Below the pieces are notes generated by a model. It did no database searches, was not told where the DNA came from, and was given only the letters and a program-made list of their open reading frames with translations. A stretch of DNA of 64,000 nucleotides. Source: Gottschalkia purinilytica (GTDB taxonomy: Bacteria > Bacillota > Clostridia > Tissierellales > Gottschalkiaceae). The stretch is from the NCBI RefSeq assembly GCF_001190785.1, contig NZ_LGSS01000014.1:1-64000 (forward strand), written 5' to 3'. The position numbers and the translations under genes are program-made. Positions 18,687 through 28,497 of this stretch are shown here, piece by piece (position 1 is the stretch's first letter; each line of letters opens with the position of its first letter).

Positions 18687-18839
18687 TAGTTTTCAGGTAA
18701 TGGAGATATTTATTAGAATATTTTTAATTTATATAAAAGGACATCTTATAAGTAATATTATATTGAATTTTATAAGATATAAATTCTAATATTAATAATT
18801 AGAAGGGTTTATAAATTAGTAGATATAGGAGCTGGATGA

Positions 18840-19526
18840 ATGAAAAACATTTTAATTGTAGATGATGAGATTAAGATTGTAGAGCTTTTAGAAGCTTTTT
18901 TAAAGATTGAAGGTTACAGTATCTATAGAGCATATGATGGAAAAGAAGCATTAGAAATATTTGAAAAAGAGGAAATTCACCTTGTTATTCTAGACCTTAT
19001 GCTTCCTAGAATAAGTGGAGAAGAGGTGTGTAAAAAGATTAGGGCTAAATCAGATGTACCAATAATTATGCTCACAGCTAAAGTAGACGAAGAAAATAAA
19101 ATAGAAGGTTTAGGCATAGGAGCAGATGATTATGTAACAAAGCCTTTTAGTATAAGAGAACTTGTAAGCAGAGTGGCCGTAATCATGAGAAGATGTTATA
19201 AGGAGGAAAATACACAGGCTGAAAGGTTTGTATTTAATGATGGTGATTTAGAAGTTGATGTAAAATTATTTAACGTAATAAAAAAAGGAATAGAAATTAA
19301 ATTTACACCAAACGAATTTAAAATATTGAAGACTTTAATTTCTAATAGAGGAAAAATTCTATCAAGGGATGTTCTTGTGGAGAAAGCTTTTGGGATAGAT
19401 TTTGATGGCATCGATAGAACCATTGATGTTCATATAATGAATATAAGGCAAAAGATAGAAGATAATCCTAAAGATCCGCAATATATTAAAACGGTTTATG
19501 GTATGGGATATAAATTTAATTGTTAG
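18840..19526 (+). CDS. OmpR-family response regulator
   Basis: 228 residues. The receiver domain has VDDE, Asp52 (ILDLMLPR), TAK and KPF. The winged-helix domain (about 130-228) ends KTVYGMGYKF. It is followed 10 bp later by its sensor kinase and then by a ccdA-tlpA-Lgt-like cluster, which it may control. Confidence 0.93.
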   Translation: MKNILIVDDEIKIVELLEAFLKIEGYSIYRAYDGKEALEIFEKEEIHLVILDLMLPRISGEEVCKKIRAKSDVPIIMLTAKVDEENKIEGLGIGADDYVTKPFSIRELVSRVAVIMRRCYKEENTQAERFVFNDGDLEVDVKLFNVIKKGIEIKFTPNEFKILKTLISNRGKILSRDVLVEKAFGIDFDGIDRTIDVHIMNIRQKIEDNPKDPQYIKTVYGMGYKFNC

Positions 19527-19536
19527 GAAGTGGAGT

Positions 19537-20931
19537 ATGCAGATAAAACTTGTAAATAAACTGATAATTAGTTTTTTAATTGTAATACTACTGTCTACAA
19601 TTTTGGGAGTTATCATAAGTAATAATAAAATAGATAAAAATTTTGAGGATTATTTAAAAGATAAACAAAAGAAAATGATATCAATGGTCATTAATGTTAT
19701 TAAGAATAATTATGATGACGAAAGAAAAACGATAAATACTAAAGATATAGAACTTCATGCCAAAAGTGAGGGACTTTATATTCAGGTTAAAAGTATAGAT
19801 GGTGAAAAAGTTTTCGAGACAAGTGAAGATTATTTGAAGAAAAGAGAAGATGATCTATTCATAAGGTATTCTAAAAAATCAGGTAAAAAGTCTAATAAAA
19901 ATTATTATAAAGAAGAAAACCACGATTTAATAAAGAATGGTAAAAAAATCGGTAATATAATTATAGGATATTATAGTATAGATAATTGTGATAGTCGTGA
20001 TCTAGAAATGAAGTATACCTTACGTTATATTTTAATTGAAACAGCATTTGGTACATTAATAATTGGGACAATAATAAGTATAATTTTAGCAAAACACTTT
20101 TCTGTTCCTTTAAAAAAAATAGCCCAAACAACAGATGAAATTAGAAAGGGAAATCTAAAGGTAAATTTAGACTTAAGAAGTAGTACCTATGAGATAAATC
20201 AATTGTCTAATTCAATAGATTATTTAGTAAAAACTCTTGAGAGTAAGGACATGCTTAGAAAGAGGCTCACCTCAGATATGGCTCACGAAATTAGAACTCC
20301 GTTAACAACGTTACAAAGTACAATGGAGGCGTTTTTATATGGAGTTTGGGAGCCTACGAAGGAAAGGATAGAAAGTTGTCATGAAGAGATAAGAAGACTT
20401 TCAAAACTAGTCGAAGGACTTAAAGATATAGCAAAACTTGAAGAGGCAGATATGAATCTAAACATAACAAGGTTTAACATCACTGATGAAATAAGACAAC
20501 TTTTAGAGCTGTTAAGACCTCAATATGAAAATAAAAATATTAATCTAATTTTTGAATATAATAAAGAAATAGCAATAAATTCTGATAAAGATAAAATCAA
20601 ACAGATATTAATAAACTTACTTAACAACTCTTATAGCTATACAAATGAAGGTGGAAAGGTAGAAGTTATTTTGGAGGATTTAGAAAAAAATATAGTTATA
20701 TGCGTTAAAGATAATGGAGTTGGTATTTCTAATGATGATCTACCCTTTATATTTGAAAGATTTTACAGAACAGATGGAACGAGAAATAGAAAAACAGGTG
20801 GAACTGGAATAGGTCTAACAATTTCAAAAGCGTTAGTTGAAGCACTTGGAGGAAATATAAAAGTTGAAAGTAAGTTGGGACAAGGGAGTAAGTTTATTGT
20901 AAGTTTACCTGTGAAAAATTGCACTGATTAA
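19537..20931 (+). CDS. Transmembrane sensor histidine kinase
   Basis: 464 residues. TM1 is at about 8-28, an extracytoplasmic sensor at about 30-160, and TM2 at about 163-185. A HAMP linker (SVPLKKIAQTTDEIRKGN) is followed by the phospho-acceptor His250 (DMAHEIRTPLTTLQ) and HATPase boxes NLLNNSYSYT, DNGVGIS and GGTGIGLTISKALVEALGG. AGGAAGTGGAG precedes the ATG at 19537. Its sensor domain has no recognised ligand fold. Confidence 0.92.
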   Translation: MQIKLVNKLIISFLIVILLSTILGVIISNNKIDKNFEDYLKDKQKKMISMVINVIKNNYDDERKTINTKDIELHAKSEGLYIQVKSIDGEKVFETSEDYLKKREDDLFIRYSKKSGKKSNKNYYKEENHDLIKNGKKIGNIIIGYYSIDNCDSRDLEMKYTLRYILIETAFGTLIIGTIISIILAKHFSVPLKKIAQTTDEIRKGNLKVNLDLRSSTYEINQLSNSIDYLVKTLESKDMLRKRLTSDMAHEIRTPLTTLQSTMEAFLYGVWEPTKERIESCHEEIRRLSKLVEGLKDIAKLEEADMNLNITRFNITDEIRQLLELLRPQYENKNINLIFEYNKEIAINSDKDKIKQILINLLNNSYSYTNEGGKVEVILEDLEKNIVICVKDNGVGISNDDLPFIFERFYRTDGTRNRKTGGTGIGLTISKALVEALGGNIKVESKLGQGSKFIVSLPVKNCTD

Positions 20932-20953
20932 AAAACTCTAAAAAACTATATAT

Positions 20954-20985
20954 TAAATGCAATTATTGCATTTTTATATTTTCTT
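20954..20985 (+). terminator. Terminator after the two-component system
   Basis: AAATGCAAT/ATTGCATTT hairpin followed by a T-rich stretch. It separates the kinase from ccdA. Confidence 0.7.
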
Positions 20986-21073
20986 TATAATGTTTTGTTA
21001 ACATATAGGAGAAGAAAACTTGACATAGACTATGTCATTGTTGTTTTTACTATATGTTTTAGGAGGAAAGTAT

Positions 21074-21769
21074 ATGGAATTAGGAGGCGTTTCGCTATCA
21101 ATAGCTTTTGGAGCTGGATTTTTATCTTTTTTTACACCATGTATACTTCCATTAATTCCAGTATATATAATGTATATTACTGGTACGAGCATGGAGAATG
21201 AACTTGACAAAAGAAAGCTATTTGCATTGAAAAGAACGATTGGATTTGTTATAGGATTTACAATTATATTTATGATAATGGGAACATCTGCTACCTTTTT
21301 AGGAAAAATATTTATAAGAAATAAAGAAGTTTTTTCTAAGATTAGTGGAGTTTTGATAGTAATCTTTGGTTTGAAAATGACAGGTATTATAAATTTAAAA
21401 TTTCTAAATATGGAAAAGAGAATTAAAACTCCTAAAAAAATCACGAACTGGTTTAGTTCAATTATAATGGGAATGGCTTTTGCTGCTGGCTGGACACCGT
21501 GTTTTGGTCCTGTACTAGCGTCTATTCTTATTTATGCAGGAGGAACTGCTACTGTTTCAAAAGGTGTTTATCTCCTATTAGTATATTCTATAGGTATGGC
21601 AATACCTTTTGTATTGACAGCATTATTCATAAATGTATTTAGTAAGTTTGTTAATAAAGCAGAGAGGTTTATAAAATACATCCCTAAAATTAGTGGTTTT
21701 ATCATGATAATTTTTGGGATACTAGTATTCTTCAATAAGGTTATAGATATAAGTAGATTGTTAATATAG
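21074..21769 (+). CDS. ccdA: CcdA-like thiol-disulfide transmembrane transporter
   Basis: 231 residues with six membrane helices. The two redox cysteines sit in the CcdA motifs FFTPCILPLIP (Cys23) and GWTPCFGPVLA. It carries electrons from cytoplasmic thioredoxin across the membrane to extracytoplasmic thiol proteins. AGGAGG lies just before ATG 21074. It is the first gene of a tight operon with the thioredoxin-like tlpA/resA-type gene (14 bp downstream), its likely partner. Confidence 0.92.
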   Translation: MELGGVSLSIAFGAGFLSFFTPCILPLIPVYIMYITGTSMENELDKRKLFALKRTIGFVIGFTIIFMIMGTSATFLGKIFIRNKEVFSKISGVLIVIFGLKMTGIINLKFLNMEKRIKTPKKITNWFSSIIMGMAFAAGWTPCFGPVLASILIYAGGTATVSKGVYLLLVYSIGMAIPFVLTALFINVFSKFVNKAERFIKYIPKISGFIMIIFGILVFFNKVIDISRLLI

Positions 21770-21783
21770 GAAGGAGGAAAATA

Positions 21784-22374
21784 ATGAATAAGAAAGGTTT
21801 AATTATAATAATCCTTACTGTAGTGTTGATTGGAGGACTATACTATTTTACAATGGGAAGAAAAACAGAAGAGAGTTTACCTAAGGATAACATTACTAAG
21901 GAAAAGAATGAGGAAGACAGAGAAGAGAAAAAAGAAAAGAAAAAAATAACAGAGGCAACAGTTGGTGAAGAAGCACCGGACTTTACTCTTAGGAATCTAG
22001 ATGGAAAAGAAGTATCATTAAAAGATTACAGAGGTAAAATAGTTCTTATAAATTTTTGGGCAACATGGTGTGAATATTGTGATAAGGAAATGCCAGATCT
22101 TCAAAAGTTAGATAAAGAAAATGATGATTTGGTAGTATTAGCAGTAGATGTAATGGAAGATGAGGAAAAAGTAAAGAACTACATTAAAAAAGGCGCGTAT
22201 GATTTTGAAGTAGTTTTAGATGAAGAGGGAGATGTAGCTAAAAATTACTTGATAAGTGCTTTTCCTACTTCATATTTTGTAGATAAAGATGGCACTTTAA
22301 TAGGATCAGTGCCAGGAATGATGGAATATCCACAAATGAATCAAATATTAAAGAGTATAAGGGAAAATAAATAA
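21784..22374 (+). CDS. Membrane-anchored TlpA/ResA-type thioredoxin
   Basis: 196 residues. An N-terminal membrane anchor (about 4-22) and a charged linker (25-60) precede a TlpA-like thioredoxin domain (about 62-196) with WATWCEYCDKEMPDL, a CxxC active site, and the cis-Pro segment SAFPTSYF. It faces outside the cell and is probably kept reduced by CcdA. The TlpA-like KDYRGKIVLINFWATWC block is typical. Confidence 0.93.
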   Translation: MNKKGLIIIILTVVLIGGLYYFTMGRKTEESLPKDNITKEKNEEDREEKKEKKKITEATVGEEAPDFTLRNLDGKEVSLKDYRGKIVLINFWATWCEYCDKEMPDLQKLDKENDDLVVLAVDVMEDEEKVKNYIKKGAYDFEVVLDEEGDVAKNYLISAFPTSYFVDKDGTLIGSVPGMMEYPQMNQILKSIRENK

Positions 22375-22375
22375 A

Positions 22376-22957
22376 GTGAGGCCGTTTTTTTTAGCTTATA
22401 AATCCATAACTATAACATGGTTTATGATTTTAGCTATTATTTCTATTGTTATAAGTTATTTTATTGTGAACATTTTAGCAGAGGAATATGAAGAGGATAA
22501 GAATAAAATAGAAAACATTTTTATAGTTTTATTAATAGGTGGATTTGTAGGGGCTAGATTAAGTTATGTTTTAATGAATATTCATCTATATAAGGGTAAT
22601 ATATCTTCAATATTTAAAATATCTCATTATAATCTATCTCTGATAGGTGGTATAATATTTGGTTTATTAGTGTTGATGGTTCTATCTAAGAAATATAAAA
22701 TTGCATTTGGAAAACTATTAAAAATATTTGTTATACCATTTTACTTTTCTATGGCTATAGGGATATGGGTGCTGATGTTTGATAGATTTTTATTGTATTC
22801 AAGTCATATAAAGAATGAACCATCAAAAGTTCTATATTTATCATTGTTATTTTTAACAGGAATGATACTAGAATTAGCTATATCAAAAAGAGTAAATAAT
22901 AAATATATAACGGTTATAATTTTAACTATAGTAATGGTTTTATACTATATAATGTGA
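22376..22957 (+). CDS. Divergent Lgt-like integral membrane protein
   Basis: 193 residues, six or more membrane helices. GGFVGARLSYVL and YNLSLIGGIIFGLL resemble the core of prolipoprotein diacylglyceryl transferase, but the hallmark GRxGNFxN segment and most conserved arginines are not seen. It starts with GTG one base after the tlpA-like stop, so it is translationally linked to the redox operon. It may be a membrane partner for CcdA/TlpA and not a lipoprotein transferase; this is inferred. Confidence 0.65.
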   Translation: MRPFFLAYKSITITWFMILAIISIVISYFIVNILAEEYEEDKNKIENIFIVLLIGGFVGARLSYVLMNIHLYKGNISSIFKISHYNLSLIGGIIFGLLVLMVLSKKYKIAFGKLLKIFVIPFYFSMAIGIWVLMFDRFLLYSSHIKNEPSKVLYLSLLFLTGMILELAISKRVNNKYITVIILTIVMVLYYIM

Positions 22958-22985
22958 TAGGAAGGAATTTCCTATCACATTTTTG
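22953..22985 (+). terminator. Terminator of the ccdA operon
   Basis: TGTGATAGGAA pairs with TTCCTATCACA, followed by TTTTTG. Confidence 0.9.
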
Positions 22986-23030
22986 TTTATATACCAGGCA
23001 TATTAGCTGAATTTTTATATTATAAAAAAA

Positions 23031-23072
23031 TAAGCATATATCTACAGAAAGTAGATATATGCTTATATATTA
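23031..23072. terminator. Terminator of the minus-strand MATE gene
   Basis: TAAGCATATATCTAC pairs perfectly with GTAGATATATGCTTA around a 5-nt loop, with A- and T-runs on both sides. It can act in both directions between convergent genes. Confidence 0.85.
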
Positions 23073-23077
23073 TTTTT

Positions 23078-24421
23078 TTAAATCTTGCTAACATCTCTTT
23101 CCCATTTACCGCTTTTGTAAGCAATAAATCCAATGGCATCTGCTATAATCCATCCTAGAGGTATAGACCACCAAATACCTTTAGGACCTATAGAAGGGAA
23201 AGAGGAAAGAATATATGACATCAATACACGAATACCAAGTGAAACTACTGTTAGTTTCATAGACATTGTTAGATTTCCAACCCCTCTAAAGAAGCCATAG
23301 TAAAGGAAAAGGAAACCAATTAACATGTAGAATATTCCTACTGTAGTTATATAATCAATACCTGTCTGGATTACTTTTACCTCACTAGGGTCAACAAATA
23401 TTGTCATTAACTGTTTTGATGACAGTAGTATTCCAGTAGATATAATAACACAGAAAATAAAAACTGTTCTAACAGCAGAGCGTAAACCTTGTTTAACTCT
23501 ATCTATTTTACCGGCTCCAATATTTTGAGCTACATAAGTTGAAAAGGCATTACCAAAGTCTTGAACAGGAAGATATGCAAGTGAATCAACTTTTACAGCA
23601 GCAGCGTATCCGGCTATTACATCTGAACCAAATGTATTTACAATTCCTTGAACAGCTACCATTCCTGTTGCCATAATAGACTGTTGCATACATGTTAGTA
23701 GACTATATTTTGCTATGACTGGAAAAAGAGTCCTATCAAATACGAATTCTTTTGGAGACATTCTTAGCATAGGGACTTTTAATAATGCATATAATAAGCA
23801 CAAAATCGAAGATACAGCTTGAGAAATAATTGTAGCATAGGCAGCACCCTCAACTCCCATCTTAAGCTTTAATATAAATAGAAGGTCTAAGACAATATTT
23901 ACTAAAGAAGCAACAATTAAAAAATACAAGGGCGTTTTTGAATTACCTAGTGCTCTTAAAATCGATGCTGCCATATTATATAAAAATGTAAAAATTAATC
24001 CTGCAAAAACAATTTTAAGATAATAGGTTGAACCATCAAGTATTTCTTCTGGAGTTTGAATAAGTCTTAAAAGCGGTTTTGTAAATATAAAAGTAGAAAT
24101 AGATAAAATCATAGTTAATATAAATGTAAAGATAAAAGATGTTGAAACTACACGTTTTAAGTTTGTGTAATCTTCAGCACCAAAGTATTGAGAAACAACA
24201 ACTGAACTTCCTAAGCATAATCCAATGATTAATACTGTAACAAAATTCATAAGAGAAAAAGATGAACCTACAGCGGCAAGTGCATTTTTTCCTATAAATT
24301 TCCCAACAATAACAGAGTCAACCATATTATATAACTGTTGAAAGATATTGCCTATAAGCATTGGAAATGCAAACTTTAGTATTAACTTTGTTGGATTTCC
24401 TGTTCTCATGTCTGTTACCAT
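23078..24421 (-). CDS. MATE-family efflux transporter (MepA/NorM-like)
   Basis: 447 residues with about 12 membrane helices. The N-terminal repeat has GNIFQQLYNMVDSVIVGKFIG and the second half ATGMVAVQGIVNTFG, both MATE hallmarks. It is divergent from a LysR regulator that probably controls it. AAAGGAG is 10 bases before the ATG at 24421; the ATG at 24430 is only one base from it. Only about one quarter of residues look alike with the MATE gene at 2014, so it is not a recent duplicate. Confidence 0.93.
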   Translation of the reverse strand: MVTDMRTGNPTKLILKFAFPMLIGNIFQQLYNMVDSVIVGKFIGKNALAAVGSSFSLMNFVTVLIIGLCLGSSVVVSQYFGAEDYTNLKRVVSTSFIFTFILTMILSISTFIFTKPLLRLIQTPEEILDGSTYYLKIVFAGLIFTFLYNMAASILRALGNSKTPLYFLIVASLVNIVLDLLFILKLKMGVEGAAYATIISQAVSSILCLLYALLKVPMLRMSPKEFVFDRTLFPVIAKYSLLTCMQQSIMATGMVAVQGIVNTFGSDVIAGYAAAVKVDSLAYLPVQDFGNAFSTYVAQNIGAGKIDRVKQGLRSAVRTVFIFCVIISTGILLSSKQLMTIFVDPSEVKVIQTGIDYITTVGIFYMLIGFLFLYYGFFRGVGNLTMSMKLTVVSLGIRVLMSYILSSFPSIGPKGIWWSIPLGWIIADAIGFIAYKSGKWERDVSKI

Positions 24422-24577
24422 AGTAAGCATGCTCCTTTATAATAAAAATTTTCTAACCTATAAAAGTATTTTGTCACTACTAGCTAAGATTATGGTAACA
24501 TATAAATACATATATGAAAAATATTATTTTTATTTGATTCCCATATGATTTTCATATACAAAAGGAGAAATAGAAAT

Positions 24578-25471
24578 ATGGACATTAAACAACTACGTTA
24601 TTTTATTGCTATTGCTGAAGAAAAGCAGATTACTGCTGCAGCTAGAAAACTTCATATGACTCAACCACCTCTGAGCCAACAGTTAAGTGCAATGGAACAA
24701 GAACTTGGTGTTAAATTAGTCAGTAAAAATGGTAAGTTTCTTGAGCTTACTGATGCAGGTCGGGCTCTCTATAAGAATGCCTTAAACATAGTGAATCTTA
24801 TGGAAGAATCGAATATTGAAATTAAAGAAATTGGTAGTGGTATAAGGGGAAAATTACTAATTGGTGTAAATACTCTTTCATATGATAAATTACCAAATTT
24901 ACTTAAAAGTTTCCAAGAAAGATACCCTTATACTTATTATAAGATTCAGCAAAATGAATCAGGACAACTATGTAAATTAGTTGAAGAACGGTCTATTGAA
25001 TTAGCAATTGTTAGATTGCCTCCTAAGCTAAAAGACTTTTCTGTTCTTAATTTTAGATCTGAACCGTTTTATTTTGTAACATCAAATAAACTAATACTTC
25101 CCTCACAGAAGGTATCCTATGATCAGATTCAGCATTATCCACTTATATTACCAAGCACTGAGGGGTTAAGTCTTTACAATATGATTTTAGAACAATTTTC
25201 ATATAGACAATTGAATGTTAATGTAATATGTGAATGCTCTGATATTCTAGTTCTATTAAAGTTAGTATCATCAGGATTTGGAGCTACGATCATTCCTAGA
25301 TCAGTATTAAAGATGCATAAGATTCATAATTTAAATGCATATGAAATTGATGATGATAAATTTAGAGCATCATCAGGTTTGATTTGGCGAAAAGATCATT
25401 ATCTATCTAAAGCTGCACAAAATTTTATTGAACTTTTAAAGGAAATGTATCCTGATGGTTTAGATTTTTAA
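24578..25471 (+). CDS. LysR-family transcriptional regulator
   Basis: 297 residues. An N-terminal winged helix (MDIKQLRYFIAIAEEKQITAAARKLHMTQPPLSQQLSAME) and a periplasmic-binding-like effector domain (about 90-295). AAAGGAG stands about 10 bases before ATG 24578. It is divergent from the MATE transporter over about 155 bp, the usual layout for a regulator and its target. Effector unknown. Confidence 0.95.
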   Translation: MDIKQLRYFIAIAEEKQITAAARKLHMTQPPLSQQLSAMEQELGVKLVSKNGKFLELTDAGRALYKNALNIVNLMEESNIEIKEIGSGIRGKLLIGVNTLSYDKLPNLLKSFQERYPYTYYKIQQNESGQLCKLVEERSIELAIVRLPPKLKDFSVLNFRSEPFYFVTSNKLILPSQKVSYDQIQHYPLILPSTEGLSLYNMILEQFSYRQLNVNVICECSDILVLLKLVSSGFGATIIPRSVLKMHKIHNLNAYEIDDDKFRASSGLIWRKDHYLSKAAQNFIELLKEMYPDGLDF

Positions 25472-25524
25472 GCTTATTTGATTAATTAATCTCAACTTTA
25501 TATCATACATAAGCTAATAAAAGT

Positions 25525-25556
25525 AGAAGTATCTATAAAGGTACTTCTTTTTTGTA
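25525..25556 (+). terminator. LysR terminator
   Basis: AGAAGTA pairs with TACTTCT, followed by TTTTTG. Confidence 0.75.
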
Positions 25557-25589
25557 TACTTTTTTACTACGAAAAATATATAAAAAAAC

Positions 25590-25656
25590 TTGACTAAGAA
25601 GCTGTATATAGGGTAAAATATATTTCGTATACGAAATATATTAATACGAAATATTT
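25590..25656 (+). promoter_or_regulatory. MarR/ABC operon promoter with palindromic operator
   Basis: A perfect 26-bp palindrome at 25617-25642 (half site AATATATTTCGTA) overlaps the likely -10 TAAAAT (25614-25619) of a promoter with -35 TTGACT (25590-25595). A further half site, AATACGAAATATTT, follows at 25643-25656. The arrangement fits autorepression by the MarR protein encoded at 25708. Confidence 0.75.
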
Positions 25657-25707
25657 CTATATAATACTTTCACAGTTTAACTATTCTGTGATGAGGAGAC
25701 TAAAAGG

Positions 25708-26151
25708 ATGGAGGAAATAAGTAAAGGAATTAGAATAATTAAGATTTTAAAGAAGGTGATGGGCACTATAAAACAAAGTATGAGACATGAATGTCATGGA
25801 ATGCAATTAACTGGACCTCAAGGAATGTTAATAGGTATTTTATCTCATAATAAGGAAAAAATGAAAGTTAGTGATTTAAGCGAAAATCTAGGTTTATCTA
25901 ATAGTACTGTATCTGGAATTATTGACAGATTAGAAAAACAAGGGTTAGTTGAAAGAACTAGAAGCAAAGATGATAGAAGAGTAGTTTATGTTAGTGTTAC
26001 GGATGAGGTTAGAAAAAAACATAAACAACATTTTAATGAAATTGAAAAAAGGTTTGAAGATATTATGAGTAAGGGAACTCCTGAGGAAATTGACAAAATA
26101 CTTGAAGGTTTATATACATTAGAAAAAGTAATAGATAGACAACGAAAATAG
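25708..26151 (+). CDS. MarR-family transcriptional repressor
   Basis: 147 residues. The winged helix shows KVSDLSENLGLSNSTVSGIIDRLEKQGLVER and the wing RSKDDRRVVYVSVTDE. Such dimers bind palindromes like the one at 25617 and release on drug or oxidant binding. It is followed by the two halves of a multidrug ABC exporter, its likely target. Confidence 0.93.
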   Translation: MEEISKGIRIIKILKKVMGTIKQSMRHECHGMQLTGPQGMLIGILSHNKEKMKVSDLSENLGLSNSTVSGIIDRLEKQGLVERTRSKDDRRVVYVSVTDEVRKKHKQHFNEIEKRFEDIMSKGTPEEIDKILEGLYTLEKVIDRQRK

Positions 26152-26271
26152 TTAATAAAGTTAGAAAGCTTTTTATTGTTACACATTTTAGATTTCTTAA
26201 ACATTTAAAGGGTGTAATATCAGTTAATAATACAGAGATATTATAATTTTAGACAAGGAGTAGATGCTATA

Positions 26272-28497
26272 ATGTTTAAATTAACTAAACACCTAAAGCC
26301 ATTTACCGTCATGATTATTAGTGCAATAGCATTACTTTTCGTACAGGCAATGTGTGATCTTTCTTTGCCAGACTATATGTCTGACATTGTAAACAAAGGT
26401 ATACAGCAAGGTGGTATAGTAAACGCTGTGCCTGATGCTATAAGGAAAAGTGAAATGGATAAATTAACATTGCTTATGAATGAGAATGATAAGAATGAGG
26501 TTGAGAAGAACTATACTTTAATTGATAAATCAAGTAAAGATTATGATAAGTATTTAAAGAAGTATCCACGTTTAGAAAAAGAGCCTATATATGTACTTAA
26601 GAATATTGAAGAAACAGAAATTGATAAACTAGATCCAATTATAGGTAAGGCTTTTATTGCTGTTTCTAGTATTGAACAAGTAAAAGCTCAAGCAAAAGGT
26701 GGAGAGATTTCTTTTAATGGAATGAAAATTCCTGCTAATACAGATTTATTTGCAATGATAGCAAATACGCCACAACAGCAACGCTCTCAAATAATTAAAT
26801 CTATTAATGATAAAATTACTAAAATGGATGACAATATGATTTCTCAAACTGCTGTTGGTTCAGTTAAGTCAGAGTATAAAGCCTTAGGAATGAATACGGA
26901 CAAGATACAAAGCAACTATATATTTAAAACAGGTGGAATTATGATACTAGTATCTTTACTTAGTGCAGCTAGTACTGTTACAGTAGGACTTTTAGCATCT
27001 AAAACCGCTGCAGGATTAGCAACAAATTTACGTAAAGGGGTATTTACGAAAGTTGAAAGTTTTTCTAATGCAGAATTCGATAAATTTTCTACTGCTTCAC
27101 TTATAACTAGAACTACAAATGATATTACACAAATTCAAACAGTTATTGTTATTATGATAAGATTAGTGTTTTATGCACCTATTATGGGTGTTGGTGGAAT
27201 AATAAGAGCTCTTAGTAAGAGTACATCTATGTCCTGGATTATAGCACTTGCTGTTACAGTTCTTCTAGGATTAATGTTAGTAATATTTTCAGTTGCTATG
27301 CCGAAGTTTAAGATTATTCAAAAACTTGTTGATAAACTTAACTTAGTTACTCGTGAAAATCTTTCAGGTATGATGGTAATAAGAGCTTTTAATACGCAGA
27401 AGTTTGAAGAAGAAAGATTTGATAATGCAAATCAAGATCTTACAAGAACGAATCTTTTTGTAAACCGTGTTATGACTCTTTTAATGCCTGCTATGATGTT
27501 TATAATGAATGGAGTTACATTACTAGTAGTTTGGGTAGGTGCACATCAAATTGAAAATGCAAGTATGCAGGTAGGGGATATGATGGCATTTATGCAATAT
27601 GTTATACAAATTATTTTTGCATTCTTAATGTTATCTATGATTTTCATTTTACTACCAAGAGCTTCTGTATCTGCACAGAGAATTACTGAGGTTCTAGATG
27701 TAAAACCTACAATTATAGATCCAAAAGATCCTGAACACTTTGATAAAGAAACTAAAGGTGTTGTGAAATTTGAAAACGTATCATTCAGATATCCTGGAGC
27801 TGATGAAGATATGCTTAAAAATGTAAGTTTTGAAGCATTACCAGGACAGACGACAGCATTCATAGGATCCACTGGATCAGGTAAAACAACTCTTATTAAC
27901 TTAATTCCACGTTTCTATGATGCAACGAGTGGGAAAGTTTCTATTGATGGAATAAATGTAAAAGATGTTTCACAACATGATCTAAGAGATATAATTGGTT
28001 ACGTACCTCAAAAAGGATTTTTATTTAGTGGGACTATTGAATCTAACTTGAAATATGCTGATGAAAATGCAACAGATAATGATATAGAAAAAGCAGCAGA
28101 AATTGCTCAGGCTATGGAATTTATTAGCCAAAAACCAGAAAAGTTTGAGACTGAAATTTCACAAGGAGGATCAAATGTATCTGGAGGACAGAAACAAAGA
28201 TTGTCAATTGCTCGTGCTCTTGTAAAGAAACCTAAAATATATATATTTGATGATAGTTTTTCTGCTCTTGACTTTAAGACAGATTCAGCACTTAGAAAAG
28301 CATTAAAAGAACAAACAAGTTCAAGTACAGTTCTTATAGTTGCACAACGTATCTCAACTATTATGAATGCCGAGCAGATAATAGTTCTTGATGAAGGTAA
28401 GATAGTTGGAATAGGTAAACATGATGAACTTATGAAAAATTGCCAAACTTATCAAGAAATTGCATTGTCACAGCTATCGAAGGAGGAATTAGCATGA
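26272..28497 (+). CDS. Heterodimeric ABC multidrug exporter subunit 1, with large extracytoplasmic insertion
   Basis: 741 residues, longer than the usual 580-600. TM1 (about 12-32) and TM2 (about 222-243) are separated by an extra domain of about 180 residues, predicted outside the cell. The ATPase domain has Walker A GSTGSGKTT, signature VSGGQKQR and Walker B IYIFDDSFSAL. Asp stands where the catalytic Glu is expected, the mark of the degenerate half of LmrCD/TM287-288-type pairs. It overlaps the partner gene by ATGA. Confidence 0.93.
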   Translation: MFKLTKHLKPFTVMIISAIALLFVQAMCDLSLPDYMSDIVNKGIQQGGIVNAVPDAIRKSEMDKLTLLMNENDKNEVEKNYTLIDKSSKDYDKYLKKYPRLEKEPIYVLKNIEETEIDKLDPIIGKAFIAVSSIEQVKAQAKGGEISFNGMKIPANTDLFAMIANTPQQQRSQIIKSINDKITKMDDNMISQTAVGSVKSEYKALGMNTDKIQSNYIFKTGGIMILVSLLSAASTVTVGLLASKTAAGLATNLRKGVFTKVESFSNAEFDKFSTASLITRTTNDITQIQTVIVIMIRLVFYAPIMGVGGIIRALSKSTSMSWIIALAVTVLLGLMLVIFSVAMPKFKIIQKLVDKLNLVTRENLSGMMVIRAFNTQKFEEERFDNANQDLTRTNLFVNRVMTLLMPAMMFIMNGVTLLVVWVGAHQIENASMQVGDMMAFMQYVIQIIFAFLMLSMIFILLPRASVSAQRITEVLDVKPTIIDPKDPEHFDKETKGVVKFENVSFRYPGADEDMLKNVSFEALPGQTTAFIGSTGSGKTTLINLIPRFYDATSGKVSIDGINVKDVSQHDLRDIIGYVPQKGFLFSGTIESNLKYADENATDNDIEKAAEIAQAMEFISQKPEKFETEISQGGSNVSGGQKQRLSIARALVKKPKIYIFDDSFSALDFKTDSALRKALKEQTSSSTVLIVAQRISTIMNAEQIIVLDEGKIVGIGKHDELMKNCQTYQEIALSQLSKEELA

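Noticed and set aside
2014-24421. The two MATE genes as a recent duplication
   Set aside because: They differ in most residues and in genomic setting (element cargo versus LysR-linked); they are separate MATE branches.
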